From contig NZ_JAKSYC010000055.1 of NCBI RefSeq assembly GCF_022829585.1, positions 1 to 45,238 on the forward strand: a stretch of DNA of 45,238 bases. The letters run 5' to 3'. The position numbers and the translations under genes were made by a program. The notes below the pieces were generated by a model that was not told the origin of the DNA, did no database searches, and was given only the letters and a program-made list of their open reading frames with translations. This document shows positions 16,345-24,778 of this stretch, one piece after another (within the stretch, counting starts at the first letter, position 1; every line of letters starts with the position of its first letter). This DNA is from Methylobacterium sp. J-026. Its GTDB lineage: Bacteria > Pseudomonadota > Alphaproteobacteria > Rhizobiales > Beijerinckiaceae.

Positions 16345-16605
16345 TCAAATCTCAGTCCCGTCCGTAAGCGTTAGCGCATCCTCGACATCGATGCGGAGGT
16401 CCCTAACCGTGCTCTCGATCTTGAGCCGGCGCGTCGCGATCTCGCGTGGCGCCGCGGCCCAGACGATCAGGTCACGGCCCAAGACAGCCGGCAGATCGAG
16501 ATCTGCACCGTCATCGCGCGGAACCATCCCGACGCGGAACGGGAGGCGCTGACACGACCGTGAGGCCACGGAGCGGCTCCGGATCGCGCGGCGGACCCGC
16601 CTCAC
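16345..16605 (-). CDS. Small hypothetical protein (doubtful)
   Basis: 86 residues, of which about residues 17-86 have plausible composition (LPFRVGMVPRDDG, an acidic C-terminus). No motif or signal peptide is seen, and the N-terminal 16 residues are Arg/Ser-rich, so the true start may be internal. It may be a gene or a remnant. It lies antisense between the hydrolase and cupin genes. Confidence 0.25.
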   Translation of the reverse strand: MRRVRRAIRSRSVASRSCQRLPFRVGMVPRDDGADLDLPAVLGRDLIVWAAAPREIATRRLKIESTVRDLRIDVEDALTLTDGTEI

Positions 16606-16734
16606 GACGAATTGGACGGACCGGGTCGTACCGAATCGTCGTGGAGGGCGTTGCCCTCACGTCGAACCATCCGATGCAGCGGAAGACCGCGCATCCGCCA
16701 AGAGAGGCGGGATGGGGGAACGGAAGGAAACGAG

Positions 16735-17205
16735 ATGTCCGAACACACCTTCGACGAGACCAACATCACTTGGCGGACCCTCGACTGGCTGCCGCACATC
16801 GCCTTCTTCGTCTACAAGGTCGACGAGGAGAACCGCATCGTCGACGTCGTGTTTAAGTTCGCCGCGAACCAGCGCGTGATGCTGCATCGCCATAAGAGCC
16901 CCTACGTCACGCTCGTCATGCAGGGCGAACTCAGGTTCTATCGACAGGACGGGTCCCTGAAGGAGATCCGTCCGACGGGCAGCTACGTCTCGGGCGTGGC
17001 GAACGGCGAACCGCACACGGAGGGCGGCGGCGACGAGGACGCCATCGTGTTCTTCAGCAACCGCAACATCGAGGATGCGCTTTACGAGTTCCTCGACGAC
17101 GCGGGCAATCCCGTCCAGGTCCTTGGCATCGCGGACTTCAAGGCGCAGCTCGAAGAGCAGGTCGCGACGGGCACCTTCGAGAAGGTCACCGCCCGGGCGG
17201 CGTAG
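16735..17205 (+). CDS. Cupin, Dke1/acetophenone-dioxygenase-like
   Basis: 156 residues from ATG 16735, with GGAAGGA upstream. A single-domain cupin with HxH at 51 and 53 (MLHRHKSPY) and a third His at 94 (GEPHTEGG). The usual cupin glutamate is absent, leaving a three-His metal site as in the Fe(II) enzyme Dke1 (diketone dioxygenase, about the same length, His spacing 2 and 40). The C-terminal half, ending in a YEFLDDAGNPVQVLGIADF-type segment, also resembles Dke1 from memory. It would cleave a beta-diketone or hydroxyacetophenone with O2. The nearby crotonase with beta-diketone-hydrolase residues supports the theme. Alternative: a ChrR-like regulatory cupin. Confidence 0.75.
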   Translation: MSEHTFDETNITWRTLDWLPHIAFFVYKVDEENRIVDVVFKFAANQRVMLHRHKSPYVTLVMQGELRFYRQDGSLKEIRPTGSYVSGVANGEPHTEGGGDEDAIVFFSNRNIEDALYEFLDDAGNPVQVLGIADFKAQLEEQVATGTFEKVTARAA

Positions 17206-17813
17206 CGCTCGACAGCACCGCGGATGCTTCAAGCCACCCCGATGCTCGCGGAGGTTCGGGACCCAGCGCTCCCGGAACGAAACTGCCCGGAAGCGATGGG
17301 ATGCCGCGGATGTCCCACCCGTCGGCGCCCGGCGTCCATGTCCTCAAGGGCTCGGGGTGCTTCGCGTCGGGCCAGGTCTTACGGACAGGGTGCCGGACGA
17401 TCTCGGCGCCGAACGGCTTGCCGATGAACGTCACCCACTCGGGCAGGTCGCCGGGTCCAGGCCTCGCCCGAAGCGCCCGCGATGTGCGGCCATCGCTCCG
17501 CGGTCTGCCGGGCCAACGCGAAGCCGTCCCCATCCCCCGGCATGGGCACGTCGGTGAACAGCAATTGCACCGCCTCGTGATTGCGTTCGAGGACCACCAC
17601 GGCCTGGGCGATGCTCATCGCCTCCAGCACCCGGAACCCCGCATCCTCAAGGATGCTGGTCGCACCCATCAGGATCAGGGCGTCGTCGACGACGAGGGCG
17701 TGGGGCGCATCGCCCTGGGCCTCACGGGTCACGGGGGTGAAATGGAGTTCGCGCGGGAAGGTTTCCCGTCGATGGATTCGCGATCGTGCATCTCGCGACC
17801 GGTCGGGCAACAT
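17186..17813 (-). pseudogene. Response regulator receiver protein, frameshifted
   Basis: A CheY-like receiver domain: VVDDALILMG acidic pocket, phosphoacceptor Asp in FTDVPMPG, then AERWPHIAGASGEA. At about 17455-17465 the frame changes by one base, and the rest (PGPGDLPEWVTFIGKPFGAEIV, with the conserved Lys) continues in another frame to 17186. The start is uncertain: ATG 17813 or GTG 17732. Joined, the protein would be a stand-alone receiver of the type common in Methylobacterium. It sits next to a hybrid histidine kinase gene on the same strand. The end overlaps the cupin gene antisense, a sign that the native 3' end is gone. Confidence 0.6.
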
Positions 17814-17842
17814 CCCCGAGTCGCCCCCCCCCGTTTGAGGGC

Positions 17843-18073
17843 ATGACACAGCCTGCCCCGCTTCGGTTCGACCCGTCCTTCGAAACCATTCCGGCGGACG
17901 AAGAGGAGGTCCGGCAGGGCCTGACCGCGGCCATGCTCTCGATCCAGGGGAAGACGCATGCCGATTCCGGCTACGCCCACGGGGCCGTCCACGCCAAGGC
18001 GCACGGCTACCTGAAGGCACGGTTCGAGGTCCCTGCCGGCCTTCCGCCGGCCCTCGCCCGGGGCTTGTTCGCG
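17843..18073 (+). pseudogene. Catalase-family protein, N-terminal stub
   Basis: The first 77 residues (MTQPAPLRFDPSFETIP... KTHADSGYAHGAVHAKAHGYLKA ... PPALARGLF) are the N-terminus of the heme catalase-like family (KatE-related small catalases, usually 330-360 residues). After LFA the sequence turns into unrelated GC-rich frame, and the heme-binding core is missing. The following 147 bases up to the kinase gene hold nothing else. It is a truncated gene. The catalase family assignment comes from the AVHAKxHG signature. Confidence 0.55.
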
Positions 18074-18220
18074 TTGTGGACAGGGTCGGCCGCGCATCGG
18101 CCGCTCGGCCCGATCATGCCCGCCCGTCGCCCCGCCTCCGCCGCCGCCCGCGAATACCGCTCCCGGGGGAACGAGGTCGATATCCGCGGGTCGGAGGAGT
18201 TGCCGATCCGTGCCGATCGA

Positions 18221-20350
18221 TCAGCCGGCCAGCATGCGCTTGCGCCGGCGCCAGGTCGCGGCCTTGCGCAGGACACGGGAGAGCTGGTCCACGGAGTACG
18301 GCTTGTGCAGGAGCTCGAAGCCGTAGGTGCCATTCTGGGCGAGGACATGGCTGTAGCCTGAGGTCAGTACCACCGGTAGGTCGTGGTACAGACGCCGGAT
18401 CTCCTGACCGAGCGCGATCCCGTCCATGCCGGGCATCACGACGTCGGAGAACACCACGTCGAAGCGGGCGGCGCTCCGGGCGAGTTCGGCGAGCGCCGCC
18501 TCGGCGTCGGCCGCCCAGACCGTGCCGTAGCCGAGCTCGGTCAGGGCCTGCGTGGCGAAGGTGCCGACGTCGACGTTGTCCTCCACCACGAGCACGCTTG
18601 TGCCGTGGCCATCCACCAGCGGTTCCGGCTCGCTGTCGACGACGCCGGCCCGGCTCATCCCCGCCACGCGCGGCAGGGACAGCGTGAAGGTCGTGCCCTG
18701 GCCGACTGTGCTCGCGACACGAATCTCCCCACCCGACTGCTTGGCGAAGCCGAACACCTGGCTGAGCCCGAGCCCGGTGCCGTGGCCGACACCCTTGGTG
18801 GTGAAGAACGGCTCGAAGATCCGCTCCAGGTCGGCTGGGATGATCCCGCAGCCCGTGTCCGTGATCGCGACCGTCACGAAGCCGCGGCTCGCAATTCCCT
18901 CCGCCACGCCCGTCACGACCGTGACCGCCAGCTCCCCCTCTCCCGCCATCGCGTCCCGGGCGTTCACCGCCAGGTTGACGATAGCGGTGTCGAACTGGCT
19001 GGGATCCGCGTCGATGAAGCAGGGCTCGTCGGGTACCCGGGTGGTGATCCGGATGCGGGCGCCGGTGAGCGAGCCGATCATGTCGGCGATGGCGGTCACG
19101 CTCTGCCCGACGTCGAACACCTCGGGCTTGAGGGCCTGGCGCCGCGCGAAGGCCAGGAGCTGTCCCGTGAGCTTGGCGGCGCGGGCGGCGGTGTCGGCGA
19201 TGGCCTCGACGTAGCGCTGTCGCCGGTCCTCGGGCAGGTTCGGGCGGCGCAGGAGCTCGCTCGACGAACGGATCACGGTGAGAAGGTTGTTGAAGTCGTG
19301 CGCAACGCCGCCGGTCAATTGCCCGATGGCCTCCATCTTCTGGGCCTGACGCAGGGCGTCCTCCGCCTGCATGCGCTCGCGCGTCGCCGCATCCAGGGCG
19401 GCGGCGCGCATGGCGAGGTCGCGTTCAAGCTCCGCGCTCGCATGCGACAGCACCGCGTTGCGGGACCGGCGCTCCCGGTCGAGTTCGTCCTGGATACGCC
19501 CGTCGCGCAGGACCATCAGGCCCAGGCAGATGACCGTCAGCGAGACGAGGAGCGCCATCGCCATGCCGGGCCCGACGTGCCGGGCATCGGTTGTACGCAG
19601 CAGCACGGCGCCGGCCACGGGGATGAGCAGCGTCAGGCCGAGTTGGCGCCGGGTCGCGCCACCGCCCGCGAGGTCGGAGGCGATCACGGCGCCCCAGCCT
19701 CGGTCGGCACGCGCGACCACGGCGGCGAGTCCGAGCAGGAACAAACCGGCTGCGGTGTGCAGGGCCATGGTGCTGAAGGGGCTGAGGGCATAGAGGTCCT
19801 GCACGCCGTAGGCGTAGCCGACGAGCGCCAGGCCGCCGATGCCGGCGCCGATCACCGCACAGGCGTTGCTGAGGCTCACGCCCCGAATGTCGAGGCGTCC
19901 ATCGAACTGGAGGCTGGCGGCGACCAAGAGCAATCCGGCCGCCGTCGCGATGGACGTCCGGCCGGCGAGGTCCGGGTCATAGCCGAACAGTCCCTGCGCC
20001 AAGGGGCGGTTGATGATGTCGCCTCCTGCGAGGGCATAGCTCGCGAGGACCGCCAATGCCGTCAACGAGACGAAGCCGCCGATGGCGCGTGCCAGTCGGC
20101 GGCGTCCGAAGGTCTCGACCACGAGCGCGGCGCCAAGCAGGCCGAGTCCGCCGGCGGTCAGCACGGACATCGCCTGCAGGTCGGGAAGGAGCCGCGTGAG
20201 CACCAGCAGATGGAAGGTATAGCCGCACAGAACCGCGGATCCGGTCAGGATACCGAGGAACCCGGCGGTCCGGACGCCCCAGGCAAGCCGGCGCGCGAAG
20301 CTACCCGCTGCGGTCGAACCGGGCGCGTCGGGCAGCGGAAGCATCGTCAC
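18221..20350 (-). CDS. Hybrid sensor histidine kinase with C-terminal receiver
   Basis: 709 residues. About residues 20-285 contain eight or so membrane segments forming an integral-membrane sensor without a large periplasmic loop. A coiled coil (300-340) leads to the dimerisation box GGVAHDFNNLL with phospho-His351. The ATPase domain shows NLAVNARDAM (N box), DTGCGI (G1), FEPFFTTK (F box) and GTGLGLS (G2). A receiver follows, with EDN acidic residues, phospho-Asp636 (FSDVVMPG) and Lys683 (LHKPYS). It is the NtrB/hybrid type that passes phosphate to a soluble partner. The damaged response regulator at 17.2-17.8 kb may have been one. The signal is unknown. Confidence 0.93.
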   Translation of the reverse strand: MTMLPLPDAPGSTAAGSFARRLAWGVRTAGFLGILTGSAVLCGYTFHLLVLTRLLPDLQAMSVLTAGGLGLLGAALVVETFGRRRLARAIGGFVSLTALAVLASYALAGGDIINRPLAQGLFGYDPDLAGRTSIATAAGLLLVAASLQFDGRLDIRGVSLSNACAVIGAGIGGLALVGYAYGVQDLYALSPFSTMALHTAAGLFLLGLAAVVARADRGWGAVIASDLAGGGATRRQLGLTLLIPVAGAVLLRTTDARHVGPGMAMALLVSLTVICLGLMVLRDGRIQDELDRERRSRNAVLSHASAELERDLAMRAAALDAATRERMQAEDALRQAQKMEAIGQLTGGVAHDFNNLLTVIRSSSELLRRPNLPEDRRQRYVEAIADTAARAAKLTGQLLAFARRQALKPEVFDVGQSVTAIADMIGSLTGARIRITTRVPDEPCFIDADPSQFDTAIVNLAVNARDAMAGEGELAVTVVTGVAEGIASRGFVTVAITDTGCGIIPADLERIFEPFFTTKGVGHGTGLGLSQVFGFAKQSGGEIRVASTVGQGTTFTLSLPRVAGMSRAGVVDSEPEPLVDGHGTSVLVVEDNVDVGTFATQALTELGYGTVWAADAEAALAELARSAARFDVVFSDVVMPGMDGIALGQEIRRLYHDLPVVLTSGYSHVLAQNGTYGFELLHKPYSVDQLSRVLRKAATWRRRKRMLAG

Positions 20351-20438
20351 AGCGGTGACGTTCCTGCTCGTCTCGGCAAAGCGATCCTAAAGGCGGCCGC
20401 CGGTCTGGAACGGCTCATCGATGGGTCTCCGGGACGCC

Positions 20439-20464
20439 GAGCCGTCGCTTCGCGACGACGGCTC
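20439..20464. terminator. Perfect 9-bp hairpin upstream of the kinase gene
   Basis: GAGCCGTCG and CGACGGCTC enclose CTTCGCGA, which can itself pair further around a TTC loop. It lies 90 bases before the kinase start. No T tract on either side, so it could be a terminator of incoming transcripts or an RNA structure in the leader. Confidence 0.4.
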
Positions 20465-20650
20465 GTGGAACCCTAGCACCTTTATACCCGGGCGCGTCCG
20501 AATTCCGTTGTCGGGCGCGTCTCGATTGCATCCCACTCCCCCAGGGCCATGTGCTCATGCGTTCCGCAGGGCCGAAAAGCCTTCGCGCGTGGACGAAAAC
20601 GGCCGAGGCGGTGTGGCCTCTCGGGGTTCACGAGTGGGTTACGCTCTGAC

Positions 20651-20836
20651 TCAAGGCTGTCGTCCGGTGCTGCCGACGCAGCGGCCGAGCTTGATCGCAT
20701 CGATGGTGCCGCGAACACGCAGCGGTGCCTCGCGCAGTGCTGGGGATGTGGTGAGAATGACCGCCGCGATGGCGACAGCGACGGAGCCATTGGAAGGCAT
20801 GAGATACGTCTCTGCGAGCTCACGTCGAAGAGCCAT
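20651..20836 (-). CDS. Small hypothetical protein (weak)
   Basis: 61 residues with a short Ala/Val/Ile-rich stretch near residues 17-30 that could be one membrane segment. No recognisable motif and no good ribosome site. Kept only because the stretch otherwise lacks a gene. Confidence 0.2.
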   Translation of the reverse strand: MALRRELAETYLMPSNGSVAVAIAAVILTTSPALREAPLRVRGTIDAIKLGRCVGSTGRQP

Positions 20837-20975
20837 CCATCGATGAGCCCCAGGGAGAATGGGCTCACCTCTGATCGCTGCCCTGGCGTGTCGAGACGAT
20901 AGGGTCAGAGCTGCCGAGGGCAGGTTGCGAAAGCGGCGGTCAGCTCTTGTCTGGAATATTCAAAACAAAGACAAG

Positions 20976-21353
20976 TTATAACCAAGGTTCGCCCTTGCCA
21001 AACGACCAGTCTTCACGGGCAACGAACACCATGTTGATCATAATATCGTCCGGGCGAACGGACAGTTTGCTCCCGAGTTCGTCGGCGACGAACCGGTAGA
21101 AGGCGCGCTTCGAAGCTTGGTCGTTGCCGACGGTGCTGGTGACCTGGATCAGGATGAAATCCGCGGAGCGGCTGGAGCCGAGGAATGTCGGATCGTAGAT
21201 CAGATTTTCGGGGTCGTGCTCGTTGATGACAATGAATCGATCGCCATCTGGGGCTTTTAGTACTTCGACAATGCCACTGTAGACAATGTCGGCCACGGCG
21301 GCGCGATACGCGGTGGATTTTCCTCTGATTAGATCGATGCGCGCAAATGGCAT
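20976..21353 (-). CDS. Tautomerase-superfamily protein
   Basis: 125 residues. The start is ATG 21353, chosen because GGAG precedes it and because it places Pro directly after Met (MPFARIDL), giving the N-terminal catalytic proline of the 4-oxalocrotonate tautomerase superfamily. An ATG four codons earlier would bury that proline. Length and the segment QASKRAFYRFVADEL fit the longer tautomerase_2 type. Likely acid-base chemistry on enol/keto acids in the cytoplasm. It lies 81 bases after the amidase gene on the same strand, so probably the same transcript. Confidence 0.85.
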   Translation of the reverse strand: MPFARIDLIRGKSTAYRAAVADIVYSGIVEVLKAPDGDRFIVINEHDPENLIYDPTFLGSSRSADFILIQVTSTVGNDQASKRAFYRFVADELGSKLSVRPDDIMINMVFVAREDWSFGKGEPWL

Positions 21354-21434
21354 GGTGATCTCCATTTTGAGGGTTAAGATTAAACGAGCATGGCTCTTTG
21401 GGATCGGTATTTCACCGACAAGCTGCTCACGGCG

Positions 21435-22841
21435 TCAAAGGGTCGGGTGCAGATCTCGAACTGGACTCTTGCCTTCCAATAAAGCAGCGACGTGCAAGAT
21501 CGTCGCCTCGGCCTGCCAGCTCCCCAACAGCTGCACGTTGATCGGCAGCCCCTCGCGGCTCGTCCCGAAGCGCATCGACAGACCCGGCAGGCCTGTCACG
21601 TTCAACGGCACGGTCGCGCCCTGGAGGTAGGTCAGGTCCACCGTCTCGCCGTTGACCACGAGCTCGTCGATGCCGTGCTTGTGCGCCGGGACCGGCAGCA
21701 CCGGGGTCAGGAGGACGTCGTGGTCCTGGAAGTAAGCGGCATAGCCGTCCCGGAGCCGCTCCGCCGCCTGCTCGGCCGCGATGTACGCCTCCATCGACGT
21801 GTCGGGCAGCGACAGCATGGTCTTGGCCATCTTGTACATCTGGTCCTCATGCCCGGCGGTCGCCTCCCGGAAGGCGGGCTTCATCTCCATGACGTGGAGC
21901 TTGTCGAACACGTCGAGGGCGAAGTCGCGCTCCAGAGCCGGGATGCGCACCTCTTCGACGCGGTGGCCCGCATCCCCGAGGGCCTCGGCCGCCGCGCGCA
22001 CGGTCGCGGCGACCTCCACGTCGATCGGGCCGAAGCCCGGACCGACCATCCAGCCGACCCTGAGCATGCGGTCCGGCGCGCCGCCCATGCCCGCGTCGAA
22101 CGGGACGGCGCTCGACGCGAAGGCGTCGAGGCCGTCGGGACCGGCGAGCTGCGCGAAGGCGAGCGCGAGGTCGCGGATCGAGCGCGCCATCGGGCCGACA
22201 TGCCAGAACCGGCGCGGTACGCGCGGCCAGATGCCGGTCATCGGCACACGGCCGTGGGTGGCCTTCAGCGAGACGATGCCGGTCTGCGCGGCCGGGCCCC
22301 GGATCGAGATGGCGAGGTCGGTGCCGAGACCCAGCGGCGACATGCCCGCCGCGATGGCCGCGGACTCGCCACCGCTCGACCCGCCGGGCGTGCGGGTCAG
22401 GTCCCACGGGTTGTTCGACCGGCCGGAGAGCAGGTTGTCGCTCTCGATCCAGTAGGAGAATTCGGGGAGGTTGGTCTTGGCCAGCAGGATGCCGCCGGCC
22501 TTCTTCATGCGGGCGACGCTGGTGGCGTCGGCATCCGGTATCCGGCCTCTGAAGATGGGCGAGCCGCGCTGCGTGAGCACGCCCGCCGTGTCGATGGAAT
22601 CCTTGACGGTGAAGGGCACGCCGTGAAGCGGCCCGAGTTCCCCGCCCGCCATGACCACCGCCTCGGCCTCCCGCGCGGCGGCCAACGCCCCCTCGGCGAC
22701 GGTGACGATGGCATTGACCTTGGGGTCGACGGCTTCGATGCGGTCGAGATGCGCCCTCACGACCTCCACCGGCGAGAGTTCCTTGGTCCGGATCAGCTCG
22801 GCCAGTCCGGTGGCGTCGGAGAAGACGATATTCTGGGGCAA
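21435..22841 (-). CDS. Amidase (amidase-signature family)
   Basis: 468 residues, the normal length. The Ser-cisSer-Lys triad is visible: Lys80 in FTVKDSIDTAG, Ser155/156 in GGSSGGES, and nucleophile Ser179 in GTDLAISIRGPA. The last motif normally reads GTDIGGSIRxPA; here the two glycines are Ala and Ile, which may alter the oxyanion hole. Hydrolyses a carboxamide to acid and ammonia; substrate unknown. It begins a two-gene unit with the tautomerase and is divergent from a TetR gene 108 bases away. Confidence 0.93.
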   Translation of the reverse strand: MPQNIVFSDATGLAELIRTKELSPVEVVRAHLDRIEAVDPKVNAIVTVAEGALAAAREAEAVVMAGGELGPLHGVPFTVKDSIDTAGVLTQRGSPIFRGRIPDADATSVARMKKAGGILLAKTNLPEFSYWIESDNLLSGRSNNPWDLTRTPGGSSGGESAAIAAGMSPLGLGTDLAISIRGPAAQTGIVSLKATHGRVPMTGIWPRVPRRFWHVGPMARSIRDLALAFAQLAGPDGLDAFASSAVPFDAGMGGAPDRMLRVGWMVGPGFGPIDVEVAATVRAAAEALGDAGHRVEEVRIPALERDFALDVFDKLHVMEMKPAFREATAGHEDQMYKMAKTMLSLPDTSMEAYIAAEQAAERLRDGYAAYFQDHDVLLTPVLPVPAHKHGIDELVVNGETVDLTYLQGATVPLNVTGLPGLSMRFGTSREGLPINVQLLGSWQAEATILHVAALLEGKSPVRDLHPTL

Positions 22842-22889
22842 GTGGCGTGCCTATCTGTCGTTAGGTCGCTCAGGGGCAGGTCTCAACTT

Positions 22890-22908
22890 TTCGGCTTTCA
22901 ATGCCGAA
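22890..22908. promoter_or_regulatory. Inverted repeat between the amidase and TetR genes
   Basis: TTCGGC (22890-22895) and GCCGAA (22903-22908) lie in the 108-base divergent gap, where a TetR operator is expected. Arms are only six bases, so the call is tentative. Confidence 0.35.
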
Positions 22909-22949
22909 CTGACGATCGGTAAGCTTTCGTTTGGCCGTGTGAGGCAGTG

Positions 22950-23512
22950 ATGAGCGTGAGTTCCAAGGATAGGATTTGGGCGCCGCACGGAGGACGGCTC
23001 AGGCGCACGGTTACGGGGGCTTGAGCTGCCGCGATCTCGCGGCTGACGTCGGCATCAAGGCGGCGAGCATCGACCACCACTTCGCCAGCAAGGCTGATCT
23101 CGGCGCGGCGGTCGCGCGGCGATACTGGCAGGATACGGCGGCCGAGCTCGACGCCATCCTGGCCGAGACCGGTGACCCGGTCCGCAGCCTGCAACGCTAC
23201 CCCAACACCTTCCGGAGGTCGCTCGCCGACGGCAACAGGCTCTGCCTGTGCAGCGTCATGTCGGCGGAGTACGCCACCCTGCCGGACGTCGTGCAGCGGG
23301 AGGCGCGGGCCTTCGCCGACGTCAACATCGCGTGGATCGGCAAAGCGCTGGTTAACGCCAAGCTGGTCGATCCCAAGGACAGCGAAGCGCGGGCGCCGGC
23401 CATCTTCGCCGCGATTTCCGGCGCCCGGCTGTTGGCGAGGAGCCGCGCCGACAGCGCGCTGTTCGACACGCCGATCGAGCGTTATCGCGCTTCGGGCCTG
23501 CTGCCGGCTTGA
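22950..23512 (+). pseudogene. TetR-family regulator with N-terminal frameshift
   Basis: ATG 22950 (GAGG upstream) begins MSVSSKDRI, the usual TetR start. A one-base deletion at about 22973-22977 then shifts the frame. The open frame from 22976 carries the rest: GAARRTAQAHGYGG, helix-turn-helix CRDLAADVGIKAASIDHHFASKADLG, and a full ligand-binding domain to 23512. The recognition-helix Tyr of the usual SIYxHF is Asp here. It can only be translated if a TTG at 22976 serves as start, which would lose half of helix 1. It is divergent from the amidase-tautomerase pair, its likely target. A sequencing error is possible. Confidence 0.65.
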
Positions 23513-23540
23513 GGCCGACCGCGCCGGACCGGATCGGGCG

Positions 23541-23975
23541 TCAGGCCGCCTGCCTGAGCTTTTCGCGCAGGGCGCTGGGCAGGGATGCGAGCCACTGCTC
23601 CTCCTCACCCGGCTCCGGCAGCACGGTGCCGAACTCCAGGACGCCGATGGCCGGGATGTCCGAGATGTAGACCCAGACGTCCTGATCCGAGACGGCGAGG
23701 ATCGCGCCGGTCTCCTGCATGATGCGCGTGAGCATCCTGGCCTTCTGCTCCCGGGTCCGTCCCGCCCGGATGTCGGCGCGTACCCAGACGTGGTCGGGTG
23801 AGGCCGGCGCGCCGCCGATGAACATCGCCCCGGGCTCGACCCTGTGGAAGATGACCTGCACGAAGTAGCGCGGCGCGGTCGCCTCGACCGCGTGGATGGC
23901 GGTAACGCTCTCGACGATCCGAGCGCGCTGCTCGGGCGTGATGTCCTTCGCGGTCGTGATGGCATAGGTCGGCAT
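23541..23975 (-). CDS. Tautomerase_3/cis-CaaD-like protein
   Basis: 144 residues beginning MPTYAIT, so Pro2 is exposed as the catalytic base. The segment RYFVQVIFHRVEPGAMFIGG and the length match the cis-3-chloroacrylic acid dehalogenase-like branch of the tautomerase superfamily (about 140-150 residues). Members act as tautomerases or hydrolytic dehalogenases. Which of these applies cannot be told without checking the Arg/His/Tyr/Glu set by alignment. It converges on the TetR gene. Confidence 0.85.
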   Translation of the reverse strand: MPTYAITTAKDITPEQRARIVESVTAIHAVEATAPRYFVQVIFHRVEPGAMFIGGAPASPDHVWVRADIRAGRTREQKARMLTRIMQETGAILAVSDQDVWVYISDIPAIGVLEFGTVLPEPGEEEQWLASLPSALREKLRQAA

Positions 23976-24176
23976 GTGCGTTCTCCCTGTCCGATGGCGG
24001 TCCGCGGGACTTTGACGGGGTTCCAGGCGCTATGACCGGTCATGGTCCCGCGCGAGATCTTCGCGTCGGCATGAGCTAAGCTGGAGGCCGGCTGGCCGTT
24101 CCCTCCCCGGCAGCCAATCGACCGACGCGTCCGACCGGCAATGTTCGCTGTCATGGAGGCGTCCCGTATCGGGTTG

Positions 24177-24776
24177 CTACTTCGGGCAGGCAGCACCGGT
24201 CTCGATCCACGCCTGCGTCAGTTCGCCGAGGATCTCCTGGGTCCCGGGGGCCGGTTCTCGACCCTTGCCGGGGTGCCAGCCCCAGCCGACCAGACCGTCA
24301 GTCGCGAGATGCGTATGGATGTCCGCCAGCGAGCGGTTGCCGTTCCGGGCCGGGTCCTTGAGCTGTACGCAGATCTCGGGCACCGACAGCCCGATCCAGG
24401 CCATGCTGGCTGGTGCCAACTGCCATGGATCATGGCCCGGTATGTCCCGGTCGTGGCCGACGACCGCCACGTTCTCAGACCCGTGGCACGAATTGCAATG
24501 CAGGCCGGCGGGGCCGAAGCTGGCCTCGTCGCCGCGAACCATCGGGGGATGATGAAGGCGCCGCTCGTCTCCCTGCCTGGGGATGTTATCGGCGGGATGG
24601 CAGTTCATGCAGCGCGGGTGCGTGATGACCTTCGCCATCTCCTCAAACAGGGCGACGGACCGTTCGGTCCTGTCTGGGATCACGTCGAAGGTCTCCGAGC
24701 GGCGCAGCTCGGCGCCGGCCGCGAGGGCCACGGTGGCGGACAGGGCCGCGGCCGCCGTCAGGATCACGACGCGCAT
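24177..24776 (-). CDS. Diheme cytochrome c-type subunit of an isoquinoline-1-oxidoreductase-like enzyme
   Basis: 199 residues from ATG 24776, with a Sec signal peptide in residues 1-20. Two heme-c motifs are seen: CMNCH (56-60) and CNSCH (94-98). Possible axial ligands are His/Met in HHPPM and the C-terminal His residues. It follows the large molybdenum subunit by two bases, so it is the third gene of the operon and probably the periplasmic electron acceptor that passes electrons to the respiratory chain. Confidence 0.85.
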   Translation of the reverse strand: MRVVILTAAAALSATVALAAGAELRRSETFDVIPDRTERSVALFEEMAKVITHPRCMNCHPADNIPRQGDERRLHHPPMVRGDEASFGPAGLHCNSCHGSENVAVVGHDRDIPGHDPWQLAPASMAWIGLSVPEICVQLKDPARNGNRSLADIHTHLATDGLVGWGWHPGKGREPAPGTQEILGELTQAWIETGAACPK

Positions 24777-24778
24777 GG

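Larger units (their letters stand above)
20351..20975. other. Intergenic region, mostly empty
   Basis: 625 bases upstream of the kinase gene. It contains a perfect hairpin (20439-20464) and one weak short frame, both listed. I see no other gene, repeat or RNA. Confidence 0.4.

Noticed and set aside
18383..20476. 697-residue plus-strand open frame
   Set aside because: It is antisense to the hybrid histidine kinase, made of Gly/Arg/Glu/His-rich sequence typical of a GC-rich shadow frame.
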